From: Streptomyces europaeiscabiei
GTDB lineage: Bacteria > Actinomycetota > Actinomycetes > Streptomycetales > Streptomycetaceae
Length of the DNA: 64,000 bases
Reading direction: 5' to 3'
Assembly (NCBI RefSeq): GCF_036346855.1
Contig: NZ_CP107841.1
Coordinates: forward strand, 8,498,001-8,562,000
Position 1 is the stretch's first letter. Every line of letters starts with the position of its first letter. A program made the position numbers and the translations under genes. Under the pieces are notes generated by a model. The model was not told where the DNA came from. It saw only the letters and a program-made list of their open reading frames with translations, and did not search any database. This document shows, in pieces, positions 8,412 through 18,000 of this stretch.

Positions 8412-9698
8412 CTATCCTCCACAGAAGTGCATGTCCATTCCTCGGTACATTGCGAAAGCCAGACCTAGGGGGTTTCCTCGATCATCGGCACTCTCTCGAG
8501 TTATTTCTCGAACAACGTCACCTGCCTGCGCCCCCTTACGGAGCATTTTCTCAAAGAACGCCTTAGCGTACTCGCGTGAAAAAACCGCTGGGACATCCAC
8601 GTGCGGCCCGAACAAGCAGCTTGCGCCTCTAGCAAGAAGTTCGCGACCAAAAGCCTGGTAGAAAAGAGACGACATTTGCCCCCCTTGGCACGCATTGACG
8701 AACACCAAGGGGTTATGGCGCAGCGGGTTCTGATTTAGCCAGGAAGTAAAATCAGTGGTGCGTATCGGATCTTGGTCAGTCAATTTCAATTGGGACTGAC
8801 CAGGAGCGAATGCATGGGTGATCCCTACCCCGTGGCATCCGAAGTAAATAATTTGATCATTGAATCCCGGCGCCTTCATATCTCTGGCAAGTCGTTGCTT
8901 AGTGGTCCGAAGGTGACGATCGCATACATCCTCAAACATGCTAATTACCGGGCCAACACATGGAGTCTCGTAGTACTCCTCATCAAGATTGAGGTCTACA
9001 TTCACGCCCGCTATAGCCGGCCCATCATGAATCGACAAACAGGTTGAGGGCTTGGGAATCCGGGCAAATGTGTGCTCAATCAGGTGATTGTATCCCCAGA
9101 AGCCTTGCCAATTCCATTGCGCTCCTTCCTCGTCCAGGTCAATGTCGTCCGTTTCAGGGAGGTACAGCATCCACCAGGGGGCGAACAAATCGTCTGAGGT
9201 GATAGTGACGACCTGTTCTTCCTCACGCAGACAGGACGCCAAGGCTGCGGCGATCTCAATCAGCCCTTGATCACCAGTATGGAAGAGCAATCGGAAGAGT
9301 TTGTGCCCCTCTCGGGCTAGCTGCGGCATTACTTTATCGAGACGGGCACGATGTCCAGCGTCATCGGATAGATCCCACCTATCTGAAAATGGAAACCAGC
9401 CCCCTTGACCGGAACGCAGCTCTCGCAGCTTTATCACCTTATCCTGCCAAACTTCTACAAGACTGAAAACAGCTTCATGAACCGCAGCCCTATCGAGATG
9501 AATTTCTCCATCCAACATGCCATTTCCATGGTCTGGGATAGCTGATCCCCACGCCCATACGCTATAAGTATCGCGATTCGTGGCTTCGAAACGAAGATGC
9601 ACTGACCTTCGGTGTACCTTGTGATTCGTTCTGGAATTTTGTTGAGCGGTATTGTCGTGAGTCACCGACAGAGGGATTTCAGGGGCCATGGGAATCAC
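8412..9698 (-). CDS. CHAT-domain (caspase-like) protease
   Basis: A 428-residue protein with a C-terminal CHAT peptidase domain. The catalytic His sits in IYFGCHGVG (His289) and the Cys in VFVNACQGG (Cys337), followed by a conserved GPHVDVPAVF segment. The N-terminal half (1-250) has no motif I recognise and may bind the partner. The GTG start overlaps the stop of the upstream HEAT-like gene by 4 bases (GTGA); an in-frame ATG at 9689 is the alternative. CHAT proteases in bacteria are typically held inactive by sensors and cut partner proteins on activation, as Csx29 does in type III-E CRISPR. Here no Cas gene is present and the neighbours are a repeat protein and a hydrolase. Confidence 0.88.
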   Translation of the reverse strand: MIPMAPEIPLSVTHDNTAQQNSRTNHKVHRRSVHLRFEATNRDTYSVWAWGSAIPDHGNGMLDGEIHLDRAAVHEAVFSLVEVWQDKVIKLRELRSGQGGWFPFSDRWDLSDDAGHRARLDKVMPQLAREGHKLFRLLFHTGDQGLIEIAAALASCLREEEQVVTITSDDLFAPWWMLYLPETDDIDLDEEGAQWNWQGFWGYNHLIEHTFARIPKPSTCLSIHDGPAIAGVNVDLNLDEEYYETPCVGPVISMFEDVCDRHLRTTKQRLARDMKAPGFNDQIIYFGCHGVGITHAFAPGQSQLKLTDQDPIRTTDFTSWLNQNPLRHNPLVFVNACQGGQMSSLFYQAFGRELLARGASCLFGPHVDVPAVFSREYAKAFFEKMLRKGAQAGDVVREITRESADDRGNPLGLAFAMYRGMDMHFCGG

Positions 9699-11722
9699 TT
9701 CCGCACTCGTCGCACGTCAACGCTTCCTTGCAATTCCTGCAATAGGACACCGGTGTTCTTTGAGTGCACGAGAAACCGCAGGTCCAAATTCTCTTTATCC
9801 AGCAGCAGCTCAAATGCAAGGGGCTGTCGTGAAGAGCCCTCGAAGGGAAATACGGCCTGAGCTGCTGCGGGTATAACCTCTGCACCCTCCGCCTGCAGCG
9901 CCACGACCACATCTTGAGGAGCAGCTGACAAGCGGTCATCGCTTGGCTCAATGCTAAAGAGGATGCGCAAGGCCCCCTTATCTTTATCATTCGTAAGCGA
10001 GTGGACCCAAGCCCTCGCCCTCCATAGCGGGATCGGCCCTTGCGTCTCTGACGGCTTGCTTTGATAACAACGAGGCAGGCGCTGAATCAAGACGCTTTGC
10101 GGGCGGGGGATGTCATCGAAATGAGTGACGATCCCTCCTATGAGAACATCGAGATCAGATGCCTTCAAACTACCCCGAAGGAGTCGCTCGTTGATGCTAC
10201 GCAGCAAGGGCGAAATGGGCGCCCGGGATGCTGCCCAGGCCACTTGGCGAGCTATTTTCCGACTGCTCCATATGTTCCCAATATCCACTGCCCGCCTTGC
10301 AGCGCAGAGGAGTCCTCCAAGGTCTGGATACCAGGCATAATTTGCCCAACGCGCTACGAGGCGGGTTGTTGTATTCACCGCTGCGGCTTGATTTGTTAGC
10401 TCTGCAGCCCTAAGGAGAAGCTCGGAGAGGAGTACTCCTCGCTCGGCATTATTTAGAGACTCCAAAGCCTTCCAGCCCCTCGCCTGCGGCCCACTGAAGG
10501 AAGACAAGTCCACCAGCCAATCTCTCTTGCGAAGCTCGTTCCTGATCTTCTCCGCAAGAACCTCTGGAATATGCCGCACGCCGTCCGTGAGAGACCTCTG
10601 ATGATCTTTCGATCCTTCACGCAGCATTTCTTTGAGGAAGCGATTCACTGCTTGAGCTGGACGCCTGTCCAGGTCTTTCTCCAGCTGGACCCTTATTGCG
10701 TCCGGCAATTTTCCCATGTTCCGCAAAGCGTAATAGCTATTGTCTGGATCCCCTACCACCCTGTAAAAGGCTACGCTATCCGCCTCCACGATTAGGTCAT
10801 GCAGAGCCTCATAGTTGTTGTAGCGAGCAGATCCCACTGCGATCCAAAAGGCTGCCGGGTCTTCCTCGTTAACCTTAAATGGGAATTCCGATGGCTCCTT
10901 TTCCTGGAAAGCAAGACATTGTGCCGCAAACCGTCGATCGCTTGGCTTCCCATCCAGCATGGCTTGAAGCATCTCAATAATCGATTCGTCACTATCTCCC
11001 ACTTCCCCCAATGCGTGAAGGGCAATATCTTGATGAGGATCCGTGCCGTCAAGAGCAATGCCTCGCAAGTGCTCGCGTATACGGCTAGATCCAAAATTTG
11101 CTGCTACCTGAATCTGAAATGGCCGATCGAGCTCGTCTACTAGCCTTAGGGCGTTGTCCAAGAACGCCGTAAGGCTGTCGCTTGTTGTCTCACGCAGTGG
11201 GAGCAGCGTCAGCGCCTGCAACGCCATCCGGTTCAACACTGCAGTTCCATGAATCGCGAGACTTAGAAGCCCACTCACCTCATTATCTGATGGGTTGGAC
11301 TCGCCGAGTTGAACCTCGACAGGCAAGGAGAGCGGTGTCCATCCTTCGACTTCAACCGTTTCGTCCCAAGGTCGCTCTGTCAGTGATTCGAGAGCTGCCG
11401 GGTCTGCCGATACGGCAACCACCAGTGCAACGTCGCCGTGGGCCACGGTAAATCCTGAAGTAGTTCCGAGAGGAACAGGCTTCCCTGGGGGTAGTTCTTG
11501 CAAATCGACATTGGTAGCGCGAAGCTCTCCAGCCATATCTCGAACGAGGAGCACGGCAAAGACGTCCTCATCTCCTCGGTTTACACAGCGGACAGCTACA
11601 TGTTCTCCCACTGGCAAGGGGTCATCATTACGATCCACCTGCCAGTCTCCATTGCGTAGACGCAGGATCTCCAGCTGAATATCTACGACTGGAGGTGGGG
11701 TAAGGGTCGAGGCGAGAGACAT
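9695..11722 (-). CDS. Large DUF4384-like / HEAT-like repeat protein, first gene of the CHAT operon
   Basis: A 675-residue protein with no signal peptide. Residues about 30-125 resemble DUF4384, a beta-rich domain usually fused to caspase-like peptidases or kinases (pattern [14 protein letters not shown] ... [10 protein letters not shown]). From about 200 onward it is almost entirely helical, with HEAT-like units such as [15 protein letters not shown]. The ATG at 11722 has AGGGAGA upstream and is preferred over the in-frame TTG at 11737. It leads a three-gene operon with 4-base and 2-base junctions. I infer that it is the sensor or scaffold for the CHAT protease, since alpha-solenoid partners commonly play that part; no enzymatic motif is visible. 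Confidence 0.7.
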   Translation of the reverse strand: MSLASTLTPPPVVDIQLEILRLRNGDWQVDRNDDPLPVGEHVAVRCVNRGDEDVFAVLLVRDMAGELRATNVDLQELPPGKPVPLGTTSGFTVAHGDVALVVAVSADPAALESLTERPWDETVEVEGWTPLSLPVEVQLGESNPSDNEVSGLLSLAIHGTAVLNRMALQALTLLPLRETTSDSLTAFLDNALRLVDELDRPFQIQVAANFGSSRIREHLRGIALDGTDPHQDIALHALGEVGDSDESIIEMLQAMLDGKPSDRRFAAQCLAFQEKEPSEFPFKVNEEDPAAFWIAVGSARYNNYEALHDLIVEADSVAFYRVVGDPDNSYYALRNMGKLPDAIRVQLEKDLDRRPAQAVNRFLKEMLREGSKDHQRSLTDGVRHIPEVLAEKIRNELRKRDWLVDLSSFSGPQARGWKALESLNNAERGVLLSELLLRAAELTNQAAAVNTTTRLVARWANYAWYPDLGGLLCAARRAVDIGNIWSSRKIARQVAWAASRAPISPLLRSINERLLRGSLKASDLDVLIGGIVTHFDDIPRPQSVLIQRLPRCYQSKPSETQGPIPLWRARAWVHSLTNDKDKGALRILFSIEPSDDRLSAAPQDVVVALQAEGAEVIPAAAQAVFPFEGSSRQPLAFELLLDKENLDLRFLVHSKNTGVLLQELQGSVDVRRVRK

Positions 11723-11766
11723 ACAATCTCCCTGCAAGTCACAGATCGCGATCGCTATTCACGCCG

Positions 11767-12030
11767 ATGCCCGAGAAATCGCCAGCCAGCAAGAAGGGTT
11801 TAGGCTCGCGGAGATTTGAGCGATATCACCAGCTCGAGGCAACTGCCCGCAGGATCAAGCCTAATCCGCAGAACCACACGTCGCAGCTCGAGGAGGGGAC
11901 AGCGGCCCTGGTCAAGTGGGTCACCATGCTCATCGTCACCCGCGAGGGTGACCGCCGCTGCAAGCTCCCGCCGCACCAACGTGCCCTCGTCGGCCTGCTG
12001 TATCTGCGGCGGCACGACACCCTGTCGGAG
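11767..12030 (+). pseudogene. IS5-family transposase fragment, forward part
   Basis: The translated segment [15 protein letters not shown] then [16 protein letters not shown] and LYLRRHDTL matches the N-terminal helical region of Streptomyces IS5-type transposases. Homology ends at about 12030, just where the family continues with an IAVGFG helix-turn-helix. That next segment is found at 12087-12207 but on the opposite strand. There is no DDE catalytic region, so this is a remnant. Confidence 0.6.
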
Positions 12031-12086
12031 CGAGCCGGCCGTCAGTGACAGCCTCTCGCTCGCCCGGGGCTCCGGCCAATGAGCGT

Positions 12087-12207
12087 CTACGGGGACAGGC
12101 TGGTGGAGGGCGCGCGGCCGGCGAGCAGGTCGACGACGGCCGCCACGTAGGCGTGGGCGGTGCCCACCGAGACACCGAAGCCGACAGCGATATGGGCGAG
12201 TATGGGG
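12087..12207 (-). pseudogene. IS5-family transposase fragment, inverted part
   Basis: Read on the minus strand this encodes LAHIAVGFGVSVGTAHAY followed by VAAVVDLLAGRAP, the helix-turn-helix region that directly follows the forward fragment in intact IS5-type transposases. Its reversed orientation points to an inversion within the remnant, with one breakpoint near 12030-12087 and another near 12207. It is not functional. Confidence 0.6.
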
Positions 12208-12290
12208 GAGGCCCTTCGGCGGAGGCTTCCACCCCAGAGGCTGCGATGAGTGCTGATGTTGCCACTAGCTCACATGTCGGTGCCGTCGCT

Positions 12291-12724
12291 TCAAGAACGT
12301 CCCTGAGGAGCTCGCGGCCGGGGCTGTGTGGGTAGCGAGCGCACCGTGGGATCTGGAGCGGCGAGCCGCTGACGCAGTTGCCGATTCTCCATCTGCGCCT
12401 GGTGCAGGGCGCCGACCAAGGCTTCGACGTCGGCTCGCAGGGCCGCAAGCTCTTTGGCGTCCGCAGCCCGCAGTTCCTTGAATTTGGTCACTTTGCGGCG
12501 CAGCCACTTCTCGCTGTCTCCGGCATGGCGCCGCGGGCGCGGACCTTGTCGTAGAACTCGTTCTTCAGGTCCAGGTGGCGCTGGGTGAGCGCATTGCGCG
12601 GAACCTGGGCCTCCTGGGAAAGGGCCACGATGGTCAAGGCGCCGCTGGAGTGCTCAGGGGCGTCGGCCAGGATCCGGCCTATGGCGGCCTGGATGCGGTC
12701 GCGTTCGTCGGGAGCAGGGCTCAT
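12291..12724 (-). pseudogene. Frameshifted small transposition accessory protein (TnpC/DUF6262-like)
   Basis: The ATG at 12724 opens a frame of 78 residues ending shortly after RARGAMPE. The natural continuation SEKWLRRKVTKFKEL and an Ala/Leu/Glu-rich coiled coil is in a shifted frame down to 12291, so a one-base change near 12515-12525 has split the gene. Intact relatives are small helical proteins encoded right after actinobacterial Tn554-like recombinases. It overlaps the stop of the recombinase fragment upstream by 4 bases (ATGA), preserving the ancestral operon order. It is almost certainly inactive. Confidence 0.6.
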
Positions 12725-13290
12725 TTGGGGTCCTCCTGGACTATGACGCGGTTGCGGTAGTGCGAGTCGGCAAAGGCACGAAGGCGGCCGGCGCGGCGGC
12801 GGAACCGGTCGGCCAGCGGGATGGCGACGAGTTCGGATCCGGCCTGCTTCTCCAACCGCTCAGCCAAGGTGATGAGTTGATCGGCGTGGTGGTCGGTGCG
12901 CGAGATGTTCGCGCAGGACGGCTGGCAGCGGTCCAGGCTAGGGGCCTCCTGCTGGCCCCCCCAGCCGGTGGCATAGAGCCTTGTCACGGTTGTAGACACA
13001 CAGACGGACAGTTGCGGGTTGTTCAAGATGTCCTTGGCGGCCCGCGCGCTCACCACGGTGCCGATGAACTCCGGTGCGTGGGCGTCTGCGTTGATCGCGC
13101 GGCGTGCTGCTGGTCCGGAGATGCCGACTCCCTCGCTCAGGTCGGCGTTCAATGTGGCCAGGGTGTCGACGGTCGCCCGGGCGGTTTCGATGTCGAGGAG
13201 ATCGTGAATGCCCTCGCGGCTGCGCGAGGCATAGGCGGCGCTGACCACCGTGCGCATGTGGCCGTGACCTGCGTGGTTACTGACCCGGAG
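12721..13290 (-). pseudogene. C-terminal fragment of a second site-specific recombinase
   Basis: On the minus strand the sequence GHGHMRTVVSAAYASRS then REGIHDLLDIETARAT resembles the last box and C-terminal extension of large actinobacterial recombinases, the AAYASR tyrosine being the likely nucleophile position. The extension includes DRCQPSCANISRTDHHAD and a helical end. Everything upstream (core-binding domain, first Arg, HxxR) is absent. The frame stays open to 13530 by chance but is unlike the family. This is a decayed second transposition module at the right end of the 10.5-kb element. Confidence 0.6.
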
Positions 13291-13366
13291 GTCGGTTACT
13301 CGATCGTCGTGGTGTCGGGTGGCCGGGTTGCGGGGGTGGCAGCGATAGTTTCGTGGCTGGAGGAGA

Positions 13367-13489
13367 TCGAGCGACGAGGCCGCGACTCGGGAGAAGATCG
13401 GGGAACTGCGCGCTCGGCTTGAGGAGTTGAGCGGATTCCTCGCCGAGCAGGAGGCGGTGCTGCCCCGTCTGGTGATGAGGATTCCTGAA
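13367..13489 (+). other. Possible remnant of a small coiled-coil protein
   Basis: In one forward frame this stretch reads REKIGELRARLEELSGF and continues AEQEAVLPRLV, a heptad-like helix resembling small hypothetical proteins found near Streptomyces transposases. It has no start codon with a ribosome site and no proper end. The assignment rests only on pattern. Confidence 0.3.
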
Positions 13490-13651
13490 GTTGGGTCTGG
13501 GCGGACCGACTGCCGGAAGGCTGCGGCCACCGCTGATCATCGGCGTGGTTCGCGTCGCCGACTGCAGGGGGTGACGCCACGAACCCACGGTCAGGCACCT
13601 TCGAATCCCCCAACAGTACCTACAGTTCAGATTTCGATACCTTCAGAAATC

Positions 13652-14398
13652 GTGAACTCGCGGGGATTTGACGGTGGCCGGATCGATTCGCTGGGGCTCG
13701 ATGAGAACGGGGCGCCGGTGGTCGTGGAATTTAAGCGCGGCACCGCGGCCGGCGTGATCAATCAGGGCCTGTATTACATGGCGTGGCTGATGGCGCACAA
13801 GGACGCTTTCCGGCACCTGGTCCGCGACCGGCTCGGGGTATCGGCCGCGTCCCAGGTGCTGTGGAGCGCACCCCGGCTGATCTGTGTCGCCGGCGACTTC
13901 ACCCGCTACGACGGGCACGCCGTACGCGAGCATAGGCGCAGCATCGACCTGGTCCGCTACCGGTTCTTCGGCAAGGACCTGATCGGACTTGAGACCGTGG
14001 CTTCCGTTACAGGGCGGACGCCAGCCGCGTGGCGGGTTCGCCGGAGCGCGGCCGGGCTGCCGCCCGCCCGAGAGCAGGTCGGTGAGCTGGCGGCGCTGGC
14101 GGAGGCGGTTGATGAGGTGCTGCTCGGCCTCGGGGACGGCGTCAGCCGGGTGCAGCGCAAGCAGTACCGGGCCTATCAGCGCCTGCGGAACTTCGCCTGC
14201 GTTTGCCCGCCGCAGAAGACCAAGCTCCTCGTCTATCTCAAGGCCGACCCGAAGGAGGTCGACCTCATGCCTGGCTTCACTCGGGATGTGACGGGGCTGG
14301 GTCACCACGGCACGGGCGACCTGGAGGTGCAGTTGCGCTCCGAGCGGGACTTGGAGCGGGCCGTGGACCTCTTCCGCGCCGGCTACGCGGCAGCGTAG
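13652..14398 (+). pseudogene. C-terminal part of the split PD-(D/E)XK / DUF5655 endonuclease-like gene
   Basis: This frame starts mid-protein with VNSRGFDGGRIDSLG, exactly where the fragment at 2988-3138 ends. It carries the PD-(D/E)XK-like nuclease motif (D of GRIDSLG, then VVVEFKRG), the conserved WSAPRLICVAGDFTRYD strand region, a linker, and a C-terminal DUF5655 domain (QKTKLLVYLKAD ... GTGDLEVQL). With the left part it would make 297 codons. As it stands it lacks a start codon with a ribosome site and the first about 50 residues. The domain content is typical of stand-alone NucS-like nucleases of unknown biological role. Confidence 0.75.
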
Positions 14399-14713
14399 CC
14401 GTCCGGTGTGTTTGTGACGTGAGGGCGTACGGGGTTGGGCTGCTGTGGATGTTGTGGTGGTCGTGCCTTCCGATGTACGGGCAGGTAATGGCGGTGGATC
14501 ATCAATGATGCGCGGGATCGCCGGTTTGGCCAACCGGCGATCCTCGGCTATGTTCCGTCCCCTCGGTCGCCGGAATTGCTGTCCGGCGTGAGCGACATGG
14601 CTGCTGAGCTTGAACTCGTGATGTCGCAGTGAGCTCGACGGCTGTCTGGCAGAAACCGGACTCGCCCTCCGGGCCAGATAGTCACCGGCCCCGGGAGATT
14701 TGGGGCCGGGCTA
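14399..14713. other. Non-coding spacer holding a strong hairpin
   Basis: There is no gene here. The notable content is the perfect-looking hairpin at 14516-14542 described separately. The right end runs into the terminal inverted repeat of the IS630 element. Confidence 0.5.
14516..14542. repeat. 27-bp hairpin, left copy of an inverted pair
   Basis: Arms GATCGCCGGTT and AACCGGCGATC enclose a short TGGCC-type loop. A nearly identical copy in opposite orientation lies at 18598-18624, and similarity continues for about 18 more bases on one side (TATGTT then CCG). The stem would be very stable, so it could act as a terminator or as a transposon-end structure. No T run follows. Confidence 0.6.
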
Positions 14714-16139
14714 GTGTGATGCGCCAGAAATCCTGAGGGTTAGTAAGTACCCTGTTGTCATGTCGCATTCGGGGCCTTCTGCTGTGGCGATCACGTTGTC
14801 CGAGGCCGAGCGTGCCGAGTTGTTGCGCCGGACAGAGGTGCCGCACCGGCGCTCGGCTGAGAAGGCCCGCATCATCCTGGCGTGTGCTGACGGCATGTCA
14901 AACGCGGGTGTCGCACGGCTCGTGGGTGTGCAGGCCAAGACGGTCGGCAAGTGGCGTCGGGCTTTCGCGGCGGAGCGGATGGCCGGGCTTGAGGACGCCA
15001 GCTGGATTGGCCGGCCGAAGGCCGACCTGATCCTCGACGATGCTGAGCGCGGGCAGCTGCAGCAGTGGGCGCGGCGGGCCAGGACCGCCCAGTTCCTCGC
15101 GTTGCGAGCCAAGATCGTGCTGCGCTGCGCGGAGGGCGGGACGAACCAGCAGGCTGCGGCCGACCTCGGCATCGACAGGTCGACCGTGGACCGCTGGCGG
15201 GCCCGGTTCATCGCGAAGCGCCTCGATGGTCTGCATGACGAGCCGCGCTCGGGCCGGCCGCCTTCGATCCTCCTCGACCAGGTCGAGGAGGTCGTCGTGG
15301 CCACCCTGGAGTCGGTTCCGGGCGAGGACACGCACTGGTCGCGGGCCTCGATGGCCCAGCGCACCGGCCTGTCGAAGTCGACGATCGGGCGAATCTGGAA
15401 ACGGTTCGACCTCAAGCCCCACCTGCAGGACTCCTTCAAGCTGTCCACCGATCCGCAGTTCGTCGCCAAGGTCGTCGACGTTGTCGGCCTGTACCACCAC
15501 CCGCCCGAGAAGGCGGTCGTGCTCTGCGTGGACGAGAAGAGCCAGATCCAGGCTCTGGACCGGTCCCAGCCGGTGCTGCCGATGATGCCGGGCATGCCCG
15601 AACGCCGCACCCACGACTATCTGAGGCACGGCATCACCAGCCTTTTCGCCGCCTTCAACATCGCCGACGGCACCGTCATATCGGCACTGCACCGCCGCCA
15701 CCGGGCGATCGAGTTCAAGAAGTTCCTGATCCGGATCGACAAGGCGGTGCCCGCCGGACTCGACGTGCACCTCGTCTGTGACAACTGTGAGAATCTACGC
15801 CACCCACAACACCGCCGAGATCAGGACGTGGCTCGGCAAACACCCCCGCTTCCACGTCCATTTCACGCCCACCGGCTCCTCTTGGATGAACCAGGTGGAG
15901 CGGTGGTTCGGCCTGCTGACCGACAAGCTCATCCGCCGCGGCGTCCACAGGTCCGTGAAGGCCCTAGAGGACGACATCACTGCGTGGATCGACACCTGGA
16001 ACGAGAACCCGCGGCCTTTCACTTGGACCAAGACAGCCGACGAGATCCTCAACTCCCTCGCCGACTACCTCACCAAGGTCGGAACCACCGGCCAGAAAAC
16101 AGAGCAGAACTAACCCTCAGGATTTCTGGCGCATCACAC
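14714..16139 (+). mobile_element. IS630-family insertion sequence
   Basis: The element is 1426 bases, flanked by the TA target duplication expected for the IS630/Tc1-mariner group (14712-14713 and 16140-16141). A perfect 32-base inverted repeat covers 14711-14742 and 16111-16142, counting the flanking CTAG. The perfect ends suggest a recent arrival, yet its transposase is frameshifted, so it can move only if another copy supplies enzyme. Confidence 0.9.
14760..16113 (+). pseudogene. IS630 transposase, interrupted by a 10-base insertion
   Basis: The ATG at 14760 opens a transposase with two N-terminal helix-turn-helix regions (residues 1-130) and the DDE core: the first Asp in VLCVDEKSQ, the second in LVCDN, the Glu in WMNQVERWF. 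At about 15787 the frame is lost: LVCDN should run straight into YATHNT, but ten extra bases (TGTGAGAATC, resembling the adjoining TGTGACAAC) put the rest of the gene, from about 15798 to 16113, in the next frame. Without correction the product lacks the second half of the catalytic core. A programmed shift is unlikely, since the extra bases look like a slipped duplication. Confidence 0.8.
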
Positions 16140-16338
16140 TAGCGCCCGCCTGGCGGCCACCGAAACGGCCGTACCGGACGAGCATCCTCGAACCTGACCG
16201 ACACGCAGTCCGACAGCGGACGCCGTCGACGCTCGCGCTTGCCCACCACACTCGACACCTCGACGTACGGCGCCGTCCCTTCCGACCCAGCCGATACCGA
16301 CATACGACACCCCCAGCCCGCTCGCCCCTCACGACTAG

Positions 16339-17995
16339 CCTCGCGCTTTCACGAGGCGGGGCGTCCGAGGCTTGATCAAATAAGCGGAGAGTGCTCCTGA
16401 CCTGCAACGATGGGACTTGTCTAGGGTCCTGTTGGCTGCACGGAAAGAAGCACTCTCCAGGTGAAGAAGCGTATCGGGTCGTACCCGCGTGTCCGCATCG
16501 AGGGCGGCGGCCGGGCTGTTGTCTCTCAGGCCGGGGGCGTGCTGCTGGTCGAGACCGTCCGCAAGGCCGGCTTGGACACCGCGATATCAGCGGCGCTGAC
16601 GCCGTGGCGGAAGGCTCGGGCTGTGCACGACCCGGGCAAGATCCTGCTGGACGTGGCCCTGGCGGTCGCGTTGGGCGGGGACTGCCTCGCGGATGTCGGC
16701 ATGCTGCGGGCCGAGCCGGCCGTGTTCGGGCCGGTGGCCTCCGACCCGACGGTCTCCCGCCTCATCGACGCCCGCAGCCTCCGGGGAGAAAGCCCTGCGG
16801 GCCATCCGTGCGGCGCGGGCTGAAGTCCGCCAACATGTCTGGCGGTTGGCCGACCGGGAAGCGCCTGATGTGGGCGGGACGGTGACCGTGGACCTCGACG
16901 GGGTGCTGGTGATCGCGCACTCGGACAAGGAAGACGCCGCACCCACGTGGAAGCGAACCTACGGCCACCACCCGCTGATGGGGTTCGTCGACCACGGACC
17001 GGGCGGCACGGGTGAACCGGTCGCGGCCCTGCTCAGAGCAGGCAACGCGGGATCGAACACGGCCACCGACCACATCACCGCCGCCCAACTGGCCCTGGCC
17101 CAGCTGCCGAAGAAGTACCGGCGCGGGCGCCGGACCCTGATCCGCACCGACTCCGCGGGCGGCACCCACGACTTCATCGCCTGGCTCGCTCAGCGGGGAC
17201 GGCGGCTGTCCTACTCGGTCGGCATGGTGATCACCGAGCAGGTCCACCAGCATGTGCTGAAGGTTCCGGCATCGGCCTGGACGGCGGCCGTCGAGGCGGA
17301 CGGCGAGATCCGCGACGGCGCCTGGGTCGCTGAACTCACCGGCGACGTTCTGGACGGCTGGCCCAAGGGCATGCGGCTGATCGTCAGGAAGGAACGACCG
17401 CACCCCGGGGCCCAGTTGCGGCTCACGGACGCGGACGGCATGCGGCTGACCTGTTTCGCCACCAATACCTCGGGCCGGCCGATCGCCGAGCTTGAGCTCC
17501 GTCACCGGCTGCGGGCCCGGGCCGAGGACCGCATCCGCGCCGCCCGGGCCACCGGCCTGCGCAACCTGCCCCTGCACCGCACGGCCCAGAACCGGATCTG
17601 GCTGGAGATCGTGCAGATCGCTCTCGACCTGCTGGCCTGGATGCCGATGCTCGCCCTGACCGCCAAGGCCAGGCTCTGGGAGCCCCGCCGACTACGGCTC
17701 CGCCTGTTCACCGCGGCGGGACAGCTCGTGACCACCGGCCGTCGGCGAATCCTCCGCCTGGCCCGGCACTGGCCCTAGACCAGTCACATCACCGCAGTCC
17801 TCGACCGGCTCACCCAACTGCCCGACCCCGGCTGACCAGAAGATTCCCGTCCCTTCGACAGCACCTCAACACCCGGAGCAGTGGAATCCGGCGCCATCCC
17901 GAGGCGACGCTCGGGCCCTCCGCCTGCACAGCCTCAGCCCACGGCACGAAAACGGTCCACCGACTCCGTCGGCGGACCGTCACGAAACTTCGAGG
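16339..17995 (+). mobile_element. IS1380-family insertion sequence
   Basis: About 1.66 kb, the usual size of the family. Ends begin CCTCG and match as an imperfect inverted repeat (about 13 of the first 16 bases agree when the CTAG is included). CTAG flanks both sides (16335-16338 and 17996-17999), consistent with the 4-base target duplication of IS1380 elements. It sits about 200 bases right of the IS630 copy. Confidence 0.7.
16461..17778 (+). pseudogene. IS1380-family transposase, frameshifted
   Basis: The GTG start at 16461 follows the end motif AAGAAGCACTCTCCAGGTG. The N-terminal part matches IS1380 transposases up to DPTVSRLIDA. Two bases are then missing near 16775-16785, and the rest (SGEKALRAIRAARAE onward, to 17778) is in another frame. 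The core includes VTVDLDGVLVIAHS and RTDSAGGTHDF, the expected catalytic strands, and the basic C-terminal helices. The transposase cannot be made in one piece, so the element is probably immobile on its own. Confidence 0.8.
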
Positions 17996-18000
17996 CTAGA

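Larger units (their letters stand above)
3135..13655. mobile_element. Tn554-like 10.5-kb integrative element interrupting the DUF5655 nuclease gene
   Basis: The element is bounded by the two halves of the nuclease gene, with CGTGA present once at each junction (3134-3138 and 13651-13655). The left end encodes an overlapping recombinase/HTH/recombinase-like operon. The middle carries the CHAT operon as cargo, and the right end holds decayed recombinase and IS5 remnants. I found no terminal inverted repeats. Site-specific insertion without inverted repeats is typical of Tn554-family elements, which use tyrosine recombinases. The exact ends cannot be placed more finely than the shared 5 bases. 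Alternatively, several nested insertions built up the interval. Confidence 0.65.

Noticed and set aside
7402..11722. A type III-E CRISPR (Craspase) accessory set
   Set aside because: The CHAT gene has no Cas7-11-like gene, no TPR-CHAT (Csx29) architecture and no CRISPR array nearby.
12721..13530. A full 269-residue minus-strand gene
   Set aside because: Only the part below about 13290 resembles recombinases; the remainder is chance open frame over debris and lacks a start with a ribosome site.
15760..15820. Programmed frameshift in the IS630 transposase
   Set aside because: The change is a ten-base insertion resembling a slipped duplication inside the catalytic motif; there is no slippery run with a stimulatory structure.
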